From assembly GCF_037975245.1 (NCBI RefSeq), contig NC_092577.1:30469398-30533397 (forward strand): a DNA stretch of 64,000 bases, read 5' to 3'. Of the stretch, positions 1 through 11,589 are shown piece after piece. The notes beneath the pieces are model-generated. The model was given only the letters and a program-made list of their open reading frames with translations. It had not been told where the DNA came from and did not search any database. The stretch is from Apostichopus japonicus. Taxonomy: Eukaryota; Echinodermata; Holothuroidea; Aspidochirotida; Stichopodidae. Every line of letters starts with the position of its first letter. Positions within the stretch are counted from its first letter, which is position 1. A program made the translations under genes and the position numbers.

Positions 1-152
1 TCCCTGTATCGTTCATCCCATTATTAATATCCATTATCTAACCAATGAAAAAGCAACGAGCTGGGACAATATTTTGATATATTGTACGTTCACGTCATGC
101 TTAAAATGCACATGTACTAACCGTATATGAGCAATATGAATATCATGTTTCT

Positions 153-336
153 ATCAGATAAAGGTTAGGAACTGTCCATACTGTCAGTACGAGTGCTTTG
201 AAGCATGACGTGAGAGGACAGTATACAGTGGTTATAGCATTAGGATCAGATAAAGGTTAGGAACTGTTCATACTGTCAGTACGAGTGCTCTGAAGCATAA
301 TATGAGAGGACAGTAGATAGTGGTGTTAGCATCGGG
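153..336. repeat. 92-bp tandem direct duplication (two copies)
   Basis: Two adjacent copies, 153-244 and 245-336, each begin ATCAGATAAAGGTTAGGAAC and end near a GTTAGCAT-like stretch. They differ at a handful of positions. No function is visible. Confidence 0.85.
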
Positions 337-2954
337 ATATTTTCCTAAACCGGCTGGTTAAAAGATGATGCATTTATTACAATTCATTTGAACTCGATTG
401 TGTCGCCCTTGTTTAAAGCACAGACAAACAGAACGCATATTCTCAGATAAACCAAATTGACAATGAAGATGTACCACGTGACAAACGAGTTGTTACCATG
501 ACAATCAGCATTAGAAGTCAGTCGAGGTAAAAAGCCGAACCTTAAACTTTCCATGCACAAACAACTACTTTTACACGCCAGCTTTTGTTATTTCAGAAAA
601 TCACACCATTGATTGAGAAACTTTGTCGTGAAAGAATAAATAAGATAAGAAAGGATTGCTGATCAGCTAAAGTTTCTCCTTTTTAGCAAACTATGGATAT
701 GACTTTCTGCATATGGAAAAGTTTAGGCTATAAAAGAGCATTTGCTCTACAAAGCCACACAGACTAAAATCCGCCGATGTTATGAGTCACCTGTATGAAT
801 ATGCATATTGACAGGCGGACTGTTTCATTACCGACATGAGGATTGTATTTGTTTCTAAATGAATTGATGCTAAAATAATTAAAGCAGTGAATGTAAACGA
901 ACACTGAGACATGACGTTGTGTTTATACATTTATTTGTCTGCACACCTTTTAATCGAACTTGAGAAAATAACATTTATTAGGCAAACTCATGTATTCGAC
1001 TTAATTAACTGGGGTACATGGAGTTACCCACTTACAGTGGTATCTTCCAAACAAACAACCAGTGATAGTCCTAGCGATAGCTTTAGCCTACGTACATACC
1101 AGTGTTAACCTAACTGTACGAAACCATATGCATTAATACATAAAGCACGGTAGGCCTGTACGTTCGCTACAAACGTTTACGTGGGCAATTTATATCACTA
1201 TATTCATCCTATTTCAAAGGAAAAAATAGGATTCTCAACTTGTTAATTTATGTTCATTGCAATGTCGTCATCTTATTTCATTGTATATTACCACCCAAAT
1301 CTCGAAATTCACCTCAGAAATCACAATACGATTGTCGGACGAAGCATCAGTGAGAATGTTGTTGATACACAAGCTGATTCGTGACGTAGCTCATGAATAA
1401 ATAATGAGGCGTTATAATGAGGTTTTCGAAGAAAAATTTCTAACGGAAACTTTCATTCGATGGAAAAAAGACATACAGTGAACATTAACCAATCAGAAAT
1501 AGCCTTATATAATATGAAAGAACAGAATTTGAAGTTAGTTGCGCAAGTTTAGCCATGCAGTTTGATCAAACGGTCTGAGAATTCGAGTAGTTTGAAGTTA
1601 GCGTCCTTGTAGAATAAACGAATATGCAAGCACATAAATCCGACTGGACTAAAAATTTAAACTTTTTTAATCGGAAAACGACGTACAGTAAAGTTCAGAT
1701 TAATGATGATTCGTTAAAAGATTATGAAAGAGAAATGTTTAAACTACTGTAATTTGTTTTAGCCGATATCAGTAAATGATATCGGTACATTGATTTTTTT
1801 CAAAAGATCGCGATACGGTCGTTTTGGAAGGTATAAAACACACACTTAAGGCCAGAGGTCGACTATGCACGGATCAAATGATCGCCACCTTTCCATATGC
1901 ATATCTACAATTCGCAAAGCAATCTCAATTCTGAATTATACAATTTGCATAACGGGTTCCTCTTATGACGTCACAGTGGGTGGGACGTAAACCAGTTTTG
2001 CGAAAAAGCCGTGATATTGTGCTGCATGTTGCAACGACGCATTCACAAATGGATCAGATGGGTAAAAACACACGCATGCACAGATTGGCAGCCATTGTGG
2101 CCCAGTTGGCTTGCCATGACCGAGGGGGACGAGTTACCGTTCTCATTTGAATTTTCAGATCCAAAGGTGAATTCATTACGTATGGCGCTGGAGTAGTTTG
2201 AAGCCGAGTGTTTCACAATCTAGTTATTACACGTTGCTGCACGATTGTCTTCAAAAAAAATCTTGTCAGTCCTCATATTTCACGCATTATGTACATTTCA
2301 AATGCATTTGTCTTGTTTTTTTCTTAAAAGATTGCGCCCTGATTGGACATCAGCAGAAAAGTACGAATATTGTGCTTTTTATAATGTGAAATTGTCTTCT
2401 TTGTTTTGATTTTCGTCTTCACTGATATTTATTTTTAATTTTTTTTATTCTGTGTTTTAATTTCTTCTTGAATAATTCAGGTTAATTCCGTTCAATATTT
2501 TTTCACTTTCTTCACTTCGGAAATGTATCAATAATGCAAACGATAATGAATAGTCAAAGTTGAAAAACAAAGTTTTGGTGTCGGGGTTGGGAAGGGGCGG
2601 CTGGGTTTGGGGTGGGGTAAAAGGAATAATCACGTCAAGGCAGAAAATTAAATCTAAAAGAGTAGCAGACTCATATCATCACAGGTGATATGTCGTTTGG
2701 AGGTTTGGGCAGGAGGAGGGAGAGGGGTAGATGGAACAGCACTGGAACCACATTAATTACATGAACCCATATGAGGGCTTCTCAGTAGAGAGCTTTCACG
2801 CATTGTTCTCATCCGCCCACCGGTGAAGTTTATTGATTTATGACTGTTGCCCTTTGCGAAGACATATGTTCATAAATATATATATAAACCTCCTGGTGGA
2901 GGCTGGAAGGTTTTTTAACTGTTCTGGATTTTACACCTCACTACACTTTCAATT

Positions 2955-2955
<1 letters not shown>

Positions 2956-3018
<63 letters not shown>
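2956..3018. repeat. (AT)n microsatellite
   Basis: Uninterrupted AT dinucleotide tract of about 62 bp. The apparent Tyr-Ile ORF through it is an artefact. Confidence 0.97.
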
Positions 3019-3020
<2 letters not shown>

Positions 3021-4191
3021 ATTTGCCTTTGTCGTTTATTTCCATTTCATAACAGAGTATGTTCAATGTATCTCTTTCGAGATCCGGCTTAAGGAATCAC
3101 AAATGATTTCCAGTTGGTTAACATCATGTTTGATCTCTAGAGTAAGGCAAAATATGTCACCAAAACAGAACTAGCATTGCTCGATACAGCTGGCAAACAC
3201 CTATGGTGGCTGTTTAATGCACTCTGTAACCTCCTGACGAATTGTCCGAGTGGGGACTGATTAAGAAACGCGTTATGAAACGCGACTTATGACTTTAACA
3301 GAGTCACGAGGGACCGCCGAAAAGGGGGATATGAGTTCTCGTGGGAGTCCCTGGGACGAGTTCTTTTTAATTATTTTTAGTTATATGAGATTGAATATAC
3401 TTCCCTTTTCCAACCCTACCCCCGGTTTCTAATAAACAGTGAGGGTCCACCCCTCCATTCTTGGATGAATTTAAAAAAAAAAAAAAATACCCCAAATTTT
3501 CAAGATAAGTTATTGTGACTTTACTCCATATCTGTGGCTGATGAATTCAATTGGGCATATATTTCCCGATATTCCACACACACAAGAAAGAGAAAAATCA
3601 TTTAACTTTGAGGGTCCAGACTGGTGGTTGGAGTAAATTACTCCAATAGTATGGTGAACTATACGGGACCATGTCCTCGCTGTCAGTGAGTTCACCCCTC
3701 CCCCCCCCCCCCACAAAAACAAATAGCCGGAATAACTACAAACGCACTTTCGGAGAGACATGTGATTTCGTTTACTTTATCAGTCATTGTTTATTTTCTG
3801 TTCACGAATAGGCATGATCCACTATGTAGTTTAGGGAAATGCAAAATATGCTCGTTGTCATTTCGTTTTGAATATATTCCTTTCATATCATTATTTTATG
3901 TAAACATACATAAGTGCCATAAAATATGTGTGTGTATATGTATCGGTGTCTGTGTGTATTTTCGTTAGAGATGTTTCCTTCCCATTTAGTTTAATTGTTT
4001 GTGTATATGTTTGTGTGTTTTGTTCCCTTTCTGTCCTCTGGTCTCATAAACAAGTTTTGGTTGTTTATATATATCGTATACGTGTTAGTTGTGGAAAGGA
4101 AAAAAAAAACAAAAAGTGCAATGAATGTACCATCGACCTCCGAGATTAATAAATAGTCTGGCATGAACATCTCTACCTGTACGAACACATC

Positions 4192-4207
4192 GTTATATAT
4201 ATATGTA

Positions 4208-4282
<75 letters not shown>
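4192..4282. repeat. (AT)n microsatellite
   Basis: AT dinucleotide tract of about 90 bp with two ATGT interruptions near its left end. ORFs reading through it (Tyr-Ile repeats) are artefacts. Confidence 0.97.
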
Positions 4283-4284
<2 letters not shown>

Positions 4285-4564
4285 ACTGCAGTCAAATGAA
4301 CACTTTGCCACACTCATGTTTGTTTATTTCGCATTATATGAAACTACCTCCTTTTGAAACTTAATACTTTGTGCAGACAGAGATTCATTCTGACATATGC
4401 AAATAATTTTACAAGGAAACTAAACAATGATGGTTGTATCCTAAAATTTGTTAAAATAGTTTTTGAAATATTGAGTTAAAAGTATTACAAGTACTAACTA
4501 ACTACTGACGTTGACAAAGTCCACATTATTTTAATTGACATTCACAACTTGTCTCTAAATTCGT

Positions 4565-5118
4565 TAAAGTTTAATTATCGATAAATGATGATTAGTGATT
4601 GAATATTGATATTTCACGGTTGATAATTCACGATTGACAGCCGCCAATTGAGTATTGATCATTGTAGAATAATGATTGATGATACTGTGTAATTGACTTA
4701 TTGATGATTGAAGATTGATGATTGACGAAATTTGTAATTGACGACTGATGATGATTCACGATTGATTTTATTCGACTGACAAAATGAAAACTTGGGGCTT
4801 TGATTATTGACGATTGATAACGATTCACAATTCACGATTGATCATTCACGATTGACAGTGGCCGATTGACTAGTGAAAATTAATGATAGGTTATTGACGA
4901 GCGATGATTGACGACTGGTGACGATTCACGATTGATGATTGACGATTAATTATTCAAGATTTACAATTGCCGATTGAGGACTGATTATTGACGACTGACG
5001 ATTGATGACGATTCACGATATTGACAGCTGCCGATCGACCATCGATCGATAATGAGTGATAATTGGCGATTTGTGGTTGATGATTCAATTATTTACGATT
5101 GCTTACGATAGATTATTG
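4565..5118. repeat. degenerate GATTGATGATTGACGATT-type array
   Basis: About 550 bp made almost wholly of GATTGA, GATTGACGATT and TTCACGATTGA variants. Units are irregular, with no fixed period. The array ends about 30 bp before the 3' splice site of the GPCR exon, so it occupies the place where the intron branch point should be. Confidence 0.85.
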
Positions 5119-5146
5119 ATTTGTCTTTTTATTTTTATTTTTATAG

Positions 5147-7815
5147 ACGGCTTCGCACAAGCCGACCTCGACGCATCCTGGTTCATCTTTGTATCTCTCT
5201 CCTCTGCTTGTACATTACATTCCTATTCGGTATAGACAGCGCCATCAATTCCGAGTGGGCGTGTCCAATGGTTGCCGGCCTCATACATTATTTCTTGCTT
5301 TGTGCGATTTTCTGGATGGGTGTTGAGGCCATGAATATTTACCTGATGCTTGTCCGTGTATTTAATATGAATATCAGCCGTTTCGTTCTGAAAGGTGCAA
5401 TCGCGGCTTGGGGTAAGTCTTAAATCATCAAAGACTGATGAAGGTTTCATTCACAAACTTTTGCATGCATAGCTTAGACCGACGGTCCGAAAACTATTTT
5501 TCTTTAGCTTGACAGTATCCGCTTCCATAGTATTGATTCTGAGGGGTGGGGGAGGAGGGGGGGTCTACTGGATCGTGGCGCAGTCTTCGTGGAAGCTGCT
5601 GGGTAGTGGGTCCAATAAATAAAATATAATGAAATATTTCCAATAGCTGGTTTAGACTAGAACAACTTACTCAAAATGATACCCACTCAGGTTATGGCGT
5701 CATATAAACATAAGTAGAAAGCAACCACATTATTTTAAACAGCCACATTTAATTCAAGTCATATCATTCATAATTCAAGCTTTACATTTGGAAAAGAAAT
5801 TGACAACCCTCCACGCTTCAATAATGGAAGCGTCGCCAAGGTACGGGGAGGGTCACATGCCCCTAAAATATTTGGTACCCCCTTAGGGGAAAATGAAATA
5901 TGTCTTGTCCAAAAACGACTGATCATAATTAGCATACGTCTACTAATATTCAAAGACCAGGGGCCATATGATGGGCCACTGACATCATGCCGACATGGCT
6001 TTCTGCGCGGCGCCAGGCTTGCAGTGACCACGTGCTGACCCCACTACCAAATCGCCACCCCCCCACTTCTCCCGACATGTTGCACTCAATTTTTTGGTGC
6101 TCTCGTTTCCACTGTTCAGCAAAGGAAATGAAATTCAAATAATGCATCAAAATATCACTTGTACTTTTGACCGACAAGGTTGTACTGTTTTGCTTTTTCA
6201 GGGGGACCTCTGGTGATTGTTGGGATATGCATGGCAGCGTCCATTGAACAATACAGTGATAATGGCTTGTAAGTATTAAGCTAATGAGTATACAAGAGGG
6301 AAAAAGAGAGATACGGAGGGCGGGGCGGGGGGCAGGGAGCAAAACTAGACACATCTATTTTTGTCTACGTTCCTCTATTCATTCCTTAATTGTATATTCT
6401 AAATGTCTATCCATCGGTGTCACTTAAAGTGTTCTTAGTTTGGTTTCCTTTCAGCCTCTGCAGAAGATCCTGCTTGAATCGAAACGTTAGGCCCTCTATA
6501 ACTTCGACGGATTGGTTTAGTCAGTATATCAGTCCTGGCATAATATCAGAAAGTCAACTATTGGTCCCACATAACATGGGAGAAGGGGAAGGGGGAGGTG
6601 GAGGTGAGAGGTCAAGGGGAGGCGTCCCCAAGTTAACTGTTGATAAATGAGCCTGTTTCACAATTATGAAGTATATGAAGTATATGAAGTATATGAAGTA
6701 TATGAAGTATGTGAAGTTTGTGAAGTTTGTGAAGTATGTGAAGTATGTGAAGTATGTGAAGTATATGAAGTATATGAAGTATGTGAAGTATGTGAAGTAT
6801 GTGAAGTATGTGAAGTATGTGAAGTATGTGAAGTATATGAAGTATATGAAGTATATGAAGTATGTGAAGTATGTGAAGTTTGTGAAGTATGTGAAGTATG
6901 TGAAGTATGTGAAGTATGTGAAGTATGTGAAGTATGTGAAGTATATGAAGTATATGAAGTATATGAAGTTTGAGTTTGGTTGATTCTTTCCTGTGAGGAG
7001 TTTGTAAAGTATAGTGAGTCTCGGTTCGTATGAAGAATGTATCAAGTCATTCATTTGGCTACTCTGTGTTATGTTCATGAGTTTACACTTGTGAGAGTGT
7101 TGTGGTCAAGCGTTTAAGGCAGTGGACTGGCGATCGAAGGATTACAGGCTCGAGTGCGGGTGCAAACATTCACTATTAAGCTCTTTTTTTCCACTTCTCA
7201 ATGGATTTCGTTTAATGATTATCAACATTTTCTGTTCATTACAGCTGCTTTTTGGATCAAGGCAACGTCTTCTATATTGGTCTCATAGCACCGATGGCAC
7301 TTGTCCTCATCCATAACATCATCATCTTCATGTTGGTTTTTCGGAATCTAATGAACGCCAATTTGGCAGGAACAGTTCACGGCAAGAAGACGGACATGGA
7401 TTTACTGAAGGAGCGATTACAGAATGCACTCACTATGACCATTCTGATGGGACTCACCTGGTCGTTTGGATTTCTAATGATCGGTCACACTAAATTTATC
7501 TTCCAACTTTTATTCTGTCTGTTTAATTCATTCCAAGGGCTTCTTGTTTTCGTGCTCTTCTGTTGGCGGCAAGAAGATGTACGTAAAACGTTAAGGCCGC
7601 ATTGCCTATCTGCTAAACGTAAAAGCAAAGAGGTGGTAGGAGCCAAAGCTGATTACGACATCACAAGTACTATGACAGGTCAACAGAGCGCGAGAGTTTC
7701 CACAGAGGTGCGCAAAAACGTGACGTCAACTGGTTCGACGTCGTCGACTGTGCTATTGTCTCCGAATAAGACCAAAATGAACAACAACTTCAGAGATTCT
7801 GTGTCGCACGTGTGA
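5147..7815 (+). CDS. adhesion G-protein-coupled receptor, TM2 to C-terminus (3 exons, 5' partial; ADGRG-like)
   Basis: Exons: 5147-5412, 6202-6268 and 7245-7815, all with AG/GT borders and matching phases (2, 1, 2), giving about 300 residues to the TGA at 7813-7815. Exon 1 carries the loop and TM2 (RRILVHLCISLLCLYI), the ECL1 cysteine in EWACP, and TM3 (FWMGVEAMNIYLMLVRVFN). Exon 2 carries the TM4 start (WGGPLVIVGICMA). Exon 3 carries the ECL2 cysteine in FCFLD, then TM5 (IGLIAPMALVLIHNIIIFM), TM6 with the family motif GLTWSFG, TM7 (LFCLFNSFQGLLVFVLFC) and a serine/threonine-rich tail. This is the secretin-like 7TM of adhesion receptors, closest by eye to the ADGRG (GPR126/GPR64) group. The GAIN/GPS domain and TM1 are not in view. 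The last residues, SHV, fit a class I PDZ ligand (S/T-X-V). The receptor acts at the plasma membrane; its ligand cannot be told. Confidence 0.9.
6665..6970. repeat. 9-bp minisatellite (GAAGTATRT)n in GPCR intron
   Basis: About 34 units of GAAGTATAT, GAAGTATGT or GAAGTTTGT arranged in blocks (ATAT runs alternating with ATGT runs). Because the unit is 9 bp and lacks stop codons, three frames across both strands stay open and give Glu-Val-Tyr, Lys-Tyr-Met and Tyr-Phe-Thr repeats. It lies between coding exons 2 and 3 of the GPCR, so it is not read as coding. Confidence 0.95.
7091..7165 (+). repeat. tRNA-like SINE head, fragment
   Basis: GTTGTGGTCAAG followed by TTTAAGGCAGTGGACTGG resembles an A box and anticodon arm. 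GGCTCGAGTGC sits where the B box (GGTTCGANNCC) belongs. The stretch matches, in opposite orientation, the tRNA-like end of the SINE at 18042-18365. No body or tail is recognisable downstream. It is a SINE remnant in the last GPCR intron, not a working tRNA gene. Confidence 0.6.
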
Positions 7816-8804
7816 TCAGTTAAAGGGAACATTTAATTTTGTAAATAACAAAAGTAGATCCAATCTAGTTTAATGTTCCGGGAAAACTCTGGACCATCAA
7901 CTACGGTCGCAAAACGGCCAACTTTCATTCAAACTTCCGTTATACACGCAGACAAGAAACGCAATGTAAATGGCTTGTACCAAAGAGAATTCGATCACGA
8001 ACATTTGTTTATTTTACCTATGTTGGTTATCTTCAGCATAGATCTGTATATAACCTTCTGTATTGTTCTAGTTTATACTTTGTCTACTTATTTGTTAATT
8101 AGTTCATAGATCATCACGCTGCATCATATATGTATCGATAGGGAGAATATCGGAACAGAGAGAGGGAGAATGGAGAAGGGGAGAAGGGAAGGGGGAAGGG
8201 GAAGGGGAAGGGAGAATTAAGGGAGAATTAGGGGAGAATTAAGGTAGAATTAAGTGAGAATTAAGTGAGAATTAAGTGAGAATTAAGGGAGAATTAAGGG
8301 AGAATTAAGGGAGAATTAAGGGAGAAATAAGGGAGAATTAAGGGAGAATTAAGGGAGAATTAAGGGAGAATTAAGGGAGATTTAAGGGAAAATTAAGGAA
8401 GAATTAAGGGAGAATTAAAGGAGAAGGGATGGGAGAAAGGGAGAAGGGAGAAGGGAGATAGGAGAAGGGAGAAGGGAGAAGAATTGTATGCTGGCATCGA
8501 TAAATTCATCTTGATCTTGTGTAGTACCTGTCACCGTTCGTATGTCGTGCTTTATTTGGAAAACTGAATCGCTTCCTCACTATAATTTCAATTATCAATT
8601 TCACATAAGACGACCATAGCTAAACCTACTTTGCATATAAGAATCGGGTGGAAGCTGTTATCGTCACAAAATGTTAAGGTTCACGAGATGGTAGGGGGTG
8701 GGCCGCACGTCGCATACACGGAACCCGGGGTCTATCAGTGACACTGGGAAATGTGCATGCTACAATGAATTTTGTATTCTCATTGTCACATTTACTTCAA
8801 TAAA
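7816..8804 (+). other. GPCR 3' flank / probable 3' UTR, with AATAAA at 8799-8804
   Basis: After the TGA there is no further conserved coding sequence. The first clear AATAAA on this strand that follows the repeat block is at 8799-8804 and could be the poly(A) signal. The UTR would then include the minisatellite at 8150-8485. The poly(A) site is inferred from sequence only. Confidence 0.4.
8150..8485. repeat. 11-bp minisatellite (GGGAGAATTAA)n flanked by GGGAGAAGGG variants
   Basis: About 20 units of GGGAGAATTAA between purine-only GGGAGAA/GGGGAAGGGGAA stretches. The + strand is almost pure purine plus TT, that is, a strand-asymmetric homopurine-rich tract. Confidence 0.92.
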
Positions 8805-10007
8805 ATGCAGCATCGGGCCTGAGGTAAAAAGAGGCCTGGGGTGTTAGTCAGATGTGATTAATCAGCCCCGGGGGACCGGGTCAAGTAGGGGACAATGAAA
8901 TATTGGATAAAGAATACCGTATTTCTTTTTCATATAATATATACTTTCAAGAAAAATGAATTATTCACAAATGGGGCCCGGTGACATTATCGACGGGGCC
9001 TAACCAGGTCCTCGATACCCACTGACTTTTACTTATTCACAACATGTGTTCATTGCGTCTAACAAATTCAACTGACCAAGTTTTCCTTTTCAAGTCAATA
9101 ATTAAATTGATTTTTTTCGTCCTTTTTTGTAATGTTTACTTTCATGCATTTCTCAACTATATTTCAATTTCAAATTTGGAAACGAGGCTCACGATCACCA
9201 AAAAAAAAAGGGTATTAACTCATTTCAATTTCATTTGTTTGTTTTTTCTTCACAACTAACAGATAGATATCCAATATACACAGTGAAATATTATCAACTT
9301 ATCTTAGTACAGAAGACAATAAGATGTTTAATTTTGCTTTCATAAGTTTGTCTTTATCGCTACCGTTTCGTGTTGTTGTGAAGTATACACATACCCAATA
9401 GAAGTTACCAACCATTAACAGTACATGTCAACAAATACGCAGTTCCTTATATAAATCGAAGCAATGCTGAATAAGAACTAACCGTAACAATCAAATGTGA
9501 TATATATGTCATAATACAACACATAGCACATAGTCACGTAGGCAACCTTTGAGGTCACAACGTTAAGCAGTTTACACTGTCTTTCTCAACCGGAATGTTC
9601 ATGAACAGTACCGTAAACTCACAACTATCAAAAATATAGTTGGCATACACGTTCAGCACCAACGGTGCTGAACGTGCATGCTAACTCCAATTTGGATTAA
9701 TACGTTATGTTACGAAAGTACGGCAGGTGGTAGTGATTCCGGTTCCACCAAGTATTGAATATTAACACCTTCGCAGTACTGTTGCAAGTGTCACAGTACA
9801 GTTGGTGGCCAACCGTCTATACTATTAGCACGTACATCATTACGTAGGTACGCTCGAGGCCCATCATGCAGTTGGGAATGAGGGCCCGATAAAGAATAAC
9901 TCATTAGGGTTCTCATCAGAAGATCAAAACAAGCCTATAAAGCTATGGTCACTCTTTGAAATCAGCTGAAGAGCAAAGATAACTTCAGAATTCGTAAGCT
10001 TTAGCTA
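8805..10007. other. intergenic, nothing coding seen
   Basis: No ORF or exon with family resemblance. GC-rich islands (GGGGCCC-type) near 8860-9010 look like old repeat sequence. One strong inverted repeat at 9639-9685 is listed separately. Confidence 0.6.
9639..9685. repeat. inverted repeat / hairpin, 22-bp arms, 3-nt loop
   Basis: Arms 9639-9660 and 9664-9685 are complementary except at two positions. The inner 13 bp (CACGTTCAGCACC) are perfect, around an AAC loop. No terminator role is expected in an animal genome. It may be a relic of a palindromic MITE. Confidence 0.85.
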
Positions 10008-10243
10008 ATGCATTACAAACAAAAGCAGAACGAGTCATTTGATGAATATATCAATCGGTGTAGGCAAAAGGCCAAAGATAGCGATTTCAGTGAAAATGAG
10101 CTCGCTGACAGAGTTATCGAATTAGTCATTGCATCAACTCCATTCGAATCATTTCAGAAAGATAGATTAGATACACCTAAATCATGGTATAGTATCGAAG
10201 ATGTTCTTAAAGAAGGACGAAAATATCTAGCAGTTGTTGCAAG
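10008..10243 (+). pseudogene. Ty3/gypsy-type gag fragment, 5' part (interrupted by hAT)
   Basis: About 79 codons of gag-like protein: an acidic/basic stretch with the signature SFDEYINRCRQKAKD, then a helix ending in LKEGRKYL, as in the segment before the zinc knuckle of Ty3-type gag. No LTR or start of the element is seen upstream. The frame is broken by the hAT-like insertion beginning at 10244 and resumes in the same codon phase at 14281. It is a dead retrotransposon copy, not a host gene. Confidence 0.7.
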
Positions 10244-10431
10244 CATGGGCGTCAATCCAGGGGGGGGGGGGACGGGGGGACAGGTCCCCCCCCACATTTC
10301 GATGGGTGGTGGAAACAATATCAAATGTCCCCCCCCCCCCCCCACACACACATTTGGAAAAAGAGTTATGATGTGGCTCTATTTGGTTAGGACTTACACA
10401 TCTCAGGATTCATATTATCGAATATCACTCA

Positions 10432-10850
10432 ATGTTGCTGAATGGAGAATTCCACCCAGATCTCGTGAGTAGGTACCCTGAGCTCTCCGACAATCTTAAG
10501 CTTAGTCTGCCTTTCTTTCGAGGCCAGTTCCAGTCGTCGTCGGTTGAAGGGTATGGACAAATATTCAAGTCGATGAATCCAGCGGTACGGGCTATGTTTG
10601 GTGAAGTCGAAGCTCTCTTGTGGTCATCCTCGTCTCCTCCGCCAGTTCGACGGAAGCCGAGAGATAATTTAGTGCTTTGAGGCGTTTGAAAACATGGCTA
10701 CGGAACACCATGACTCAACATAGGCTGAACCATGTGATGGTGTGCCATATTCACCGCGAACGTCTAGCCCAGTTGAAGCCTGAGGAGTTAGCAGGGAAGT
10801 TCGTTGGTTCTTCGGATTACAGACGCCGCATCTTCGGGCGATTCCAGTAG
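10432..10850 (+). pseudogene. hAT transposase C-terminus (dimerisation region), broken
   Basis: Frame 1 reads FHPDLVSRYPEL, then LPFFRGQF and MNPAVRAMFGEVE. A frameshift near 10615 moves the homology to another frame that reads VSSASSTEAER, then a stop where a serine is usual, then FSALRRLKTWLRNTM and LNHVMVCHIH, ending at TAG 10848-10850. These are the hAT dimerisation-domain signatures (A-SS-ER-FSALRRLKTWLR), close to the ZMYM/TTF-type hAT transposases. The BED finger and catalytic core are absent, so the element cannot move itself. Confidence 0.85.
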
Positions 10851-11589
10851 AAAAATAGTGCGCTCCGTCATTATCATAAGAGACAGCACTTCATAGCTAG
10901 AGCCAAAGCTTGTACATAGTTGTTGTTTAGTAGTAGATGGTGTTTCAAAGACGGTGCCCGTTCCCTAATATTGGGGAAATGAAATAGGGAGCATATTCCG
11001 TGGCAGCGCAATGCCATGTTCATAGGCGTACGGGACCATTTCAGTTTGGGGGGGGGGGCAGAACTTTTTGTGCCCGAAAGTTCCCGTGACACTATCTAAG
11101 CGGAGCGCCACCATCGGTTGGCGCGTAGCGTACAAGAAAATTTTTGGCACACAATGCCTCTCAGATTGCCGGAAACGGCACTTCTGAGGCCTTGCAAGTT
11201 GCATCTAAACATTCTTTATTTTATAATCTCACGTTTTAGAAATTTACACTTCCCCAAAAATTTGGTAAATTAGAAGAAGAAAAAATGGTAACATCACTTT
11301 GAAGGGGAAAAATTGGACAGTATATTTTTAAAGCTCCTATTTAGTTACCTTATTTATTACTTTAACACAGTACTCAGCTACCTCCAGAAATACATACATT
11401 GTTCAACGACACATAGGCGGGATAATGTCGCTGTGTCGGATGAGACTGCAATTTGTCTTACAAAAAAGTATAAAATATAACAAAGAATATGATAAACCTG
11501 TACTTCTAGGCTTGTAGGCACTACCCCCCCCCCCACCATCCATGAAAAAGAAAATGTTTCTTATATACTCATGTTGGGGATGTCCAGGT

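Larger units (their letters stand above)
1..5146. other. non-coding stretch, probably intron/upstream of the adhesion GPCR
   Basis: No exon with both splice sites and a recognisable protein was found here on either strand. The short ORFs do not resemble known families. The GPCR exon starting at 5147 opens mid-protein at TM2, so its GPS/GAIN and TM1 exons must lie further upstream. They may lie outside the window, which would make this stretch intronic. It holds a 92-bp tandem duplication, two (AT)n microsatellites and a degenerate GATT-rich array, listed separately. Confidence 0.5.

Noticed and set aside
1965..2196. Overlapping plus ORFs after the CACAGTGGGTGGGACG region
   Set aside because: Two frames overlap, neither resembles a known family and no splice signals frame them.
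2833..4317. ORFs with Tyr-Ile repeats
   Set aside because: Translations of (AT)n microsatellites; the same applies at 12299-12741, 53518-53727 and 56331-56685.
6554..7078. Long minus-strand ORF rich in Tyr-Phe-Thr repeats and + ORFs of Glu-Val-Tyr/Lys-Tyr-Met
   Set aside because: They are products of a stop-free 9-bp minisatellite lying between two GPCR coding exons; no family, no splice sites.
7091..7165. A tRNA gene
   Set aside because: The cloverleaf cannot be closed, the B box is degenerate, and it matches the head of a SINE elsewhere in the window.
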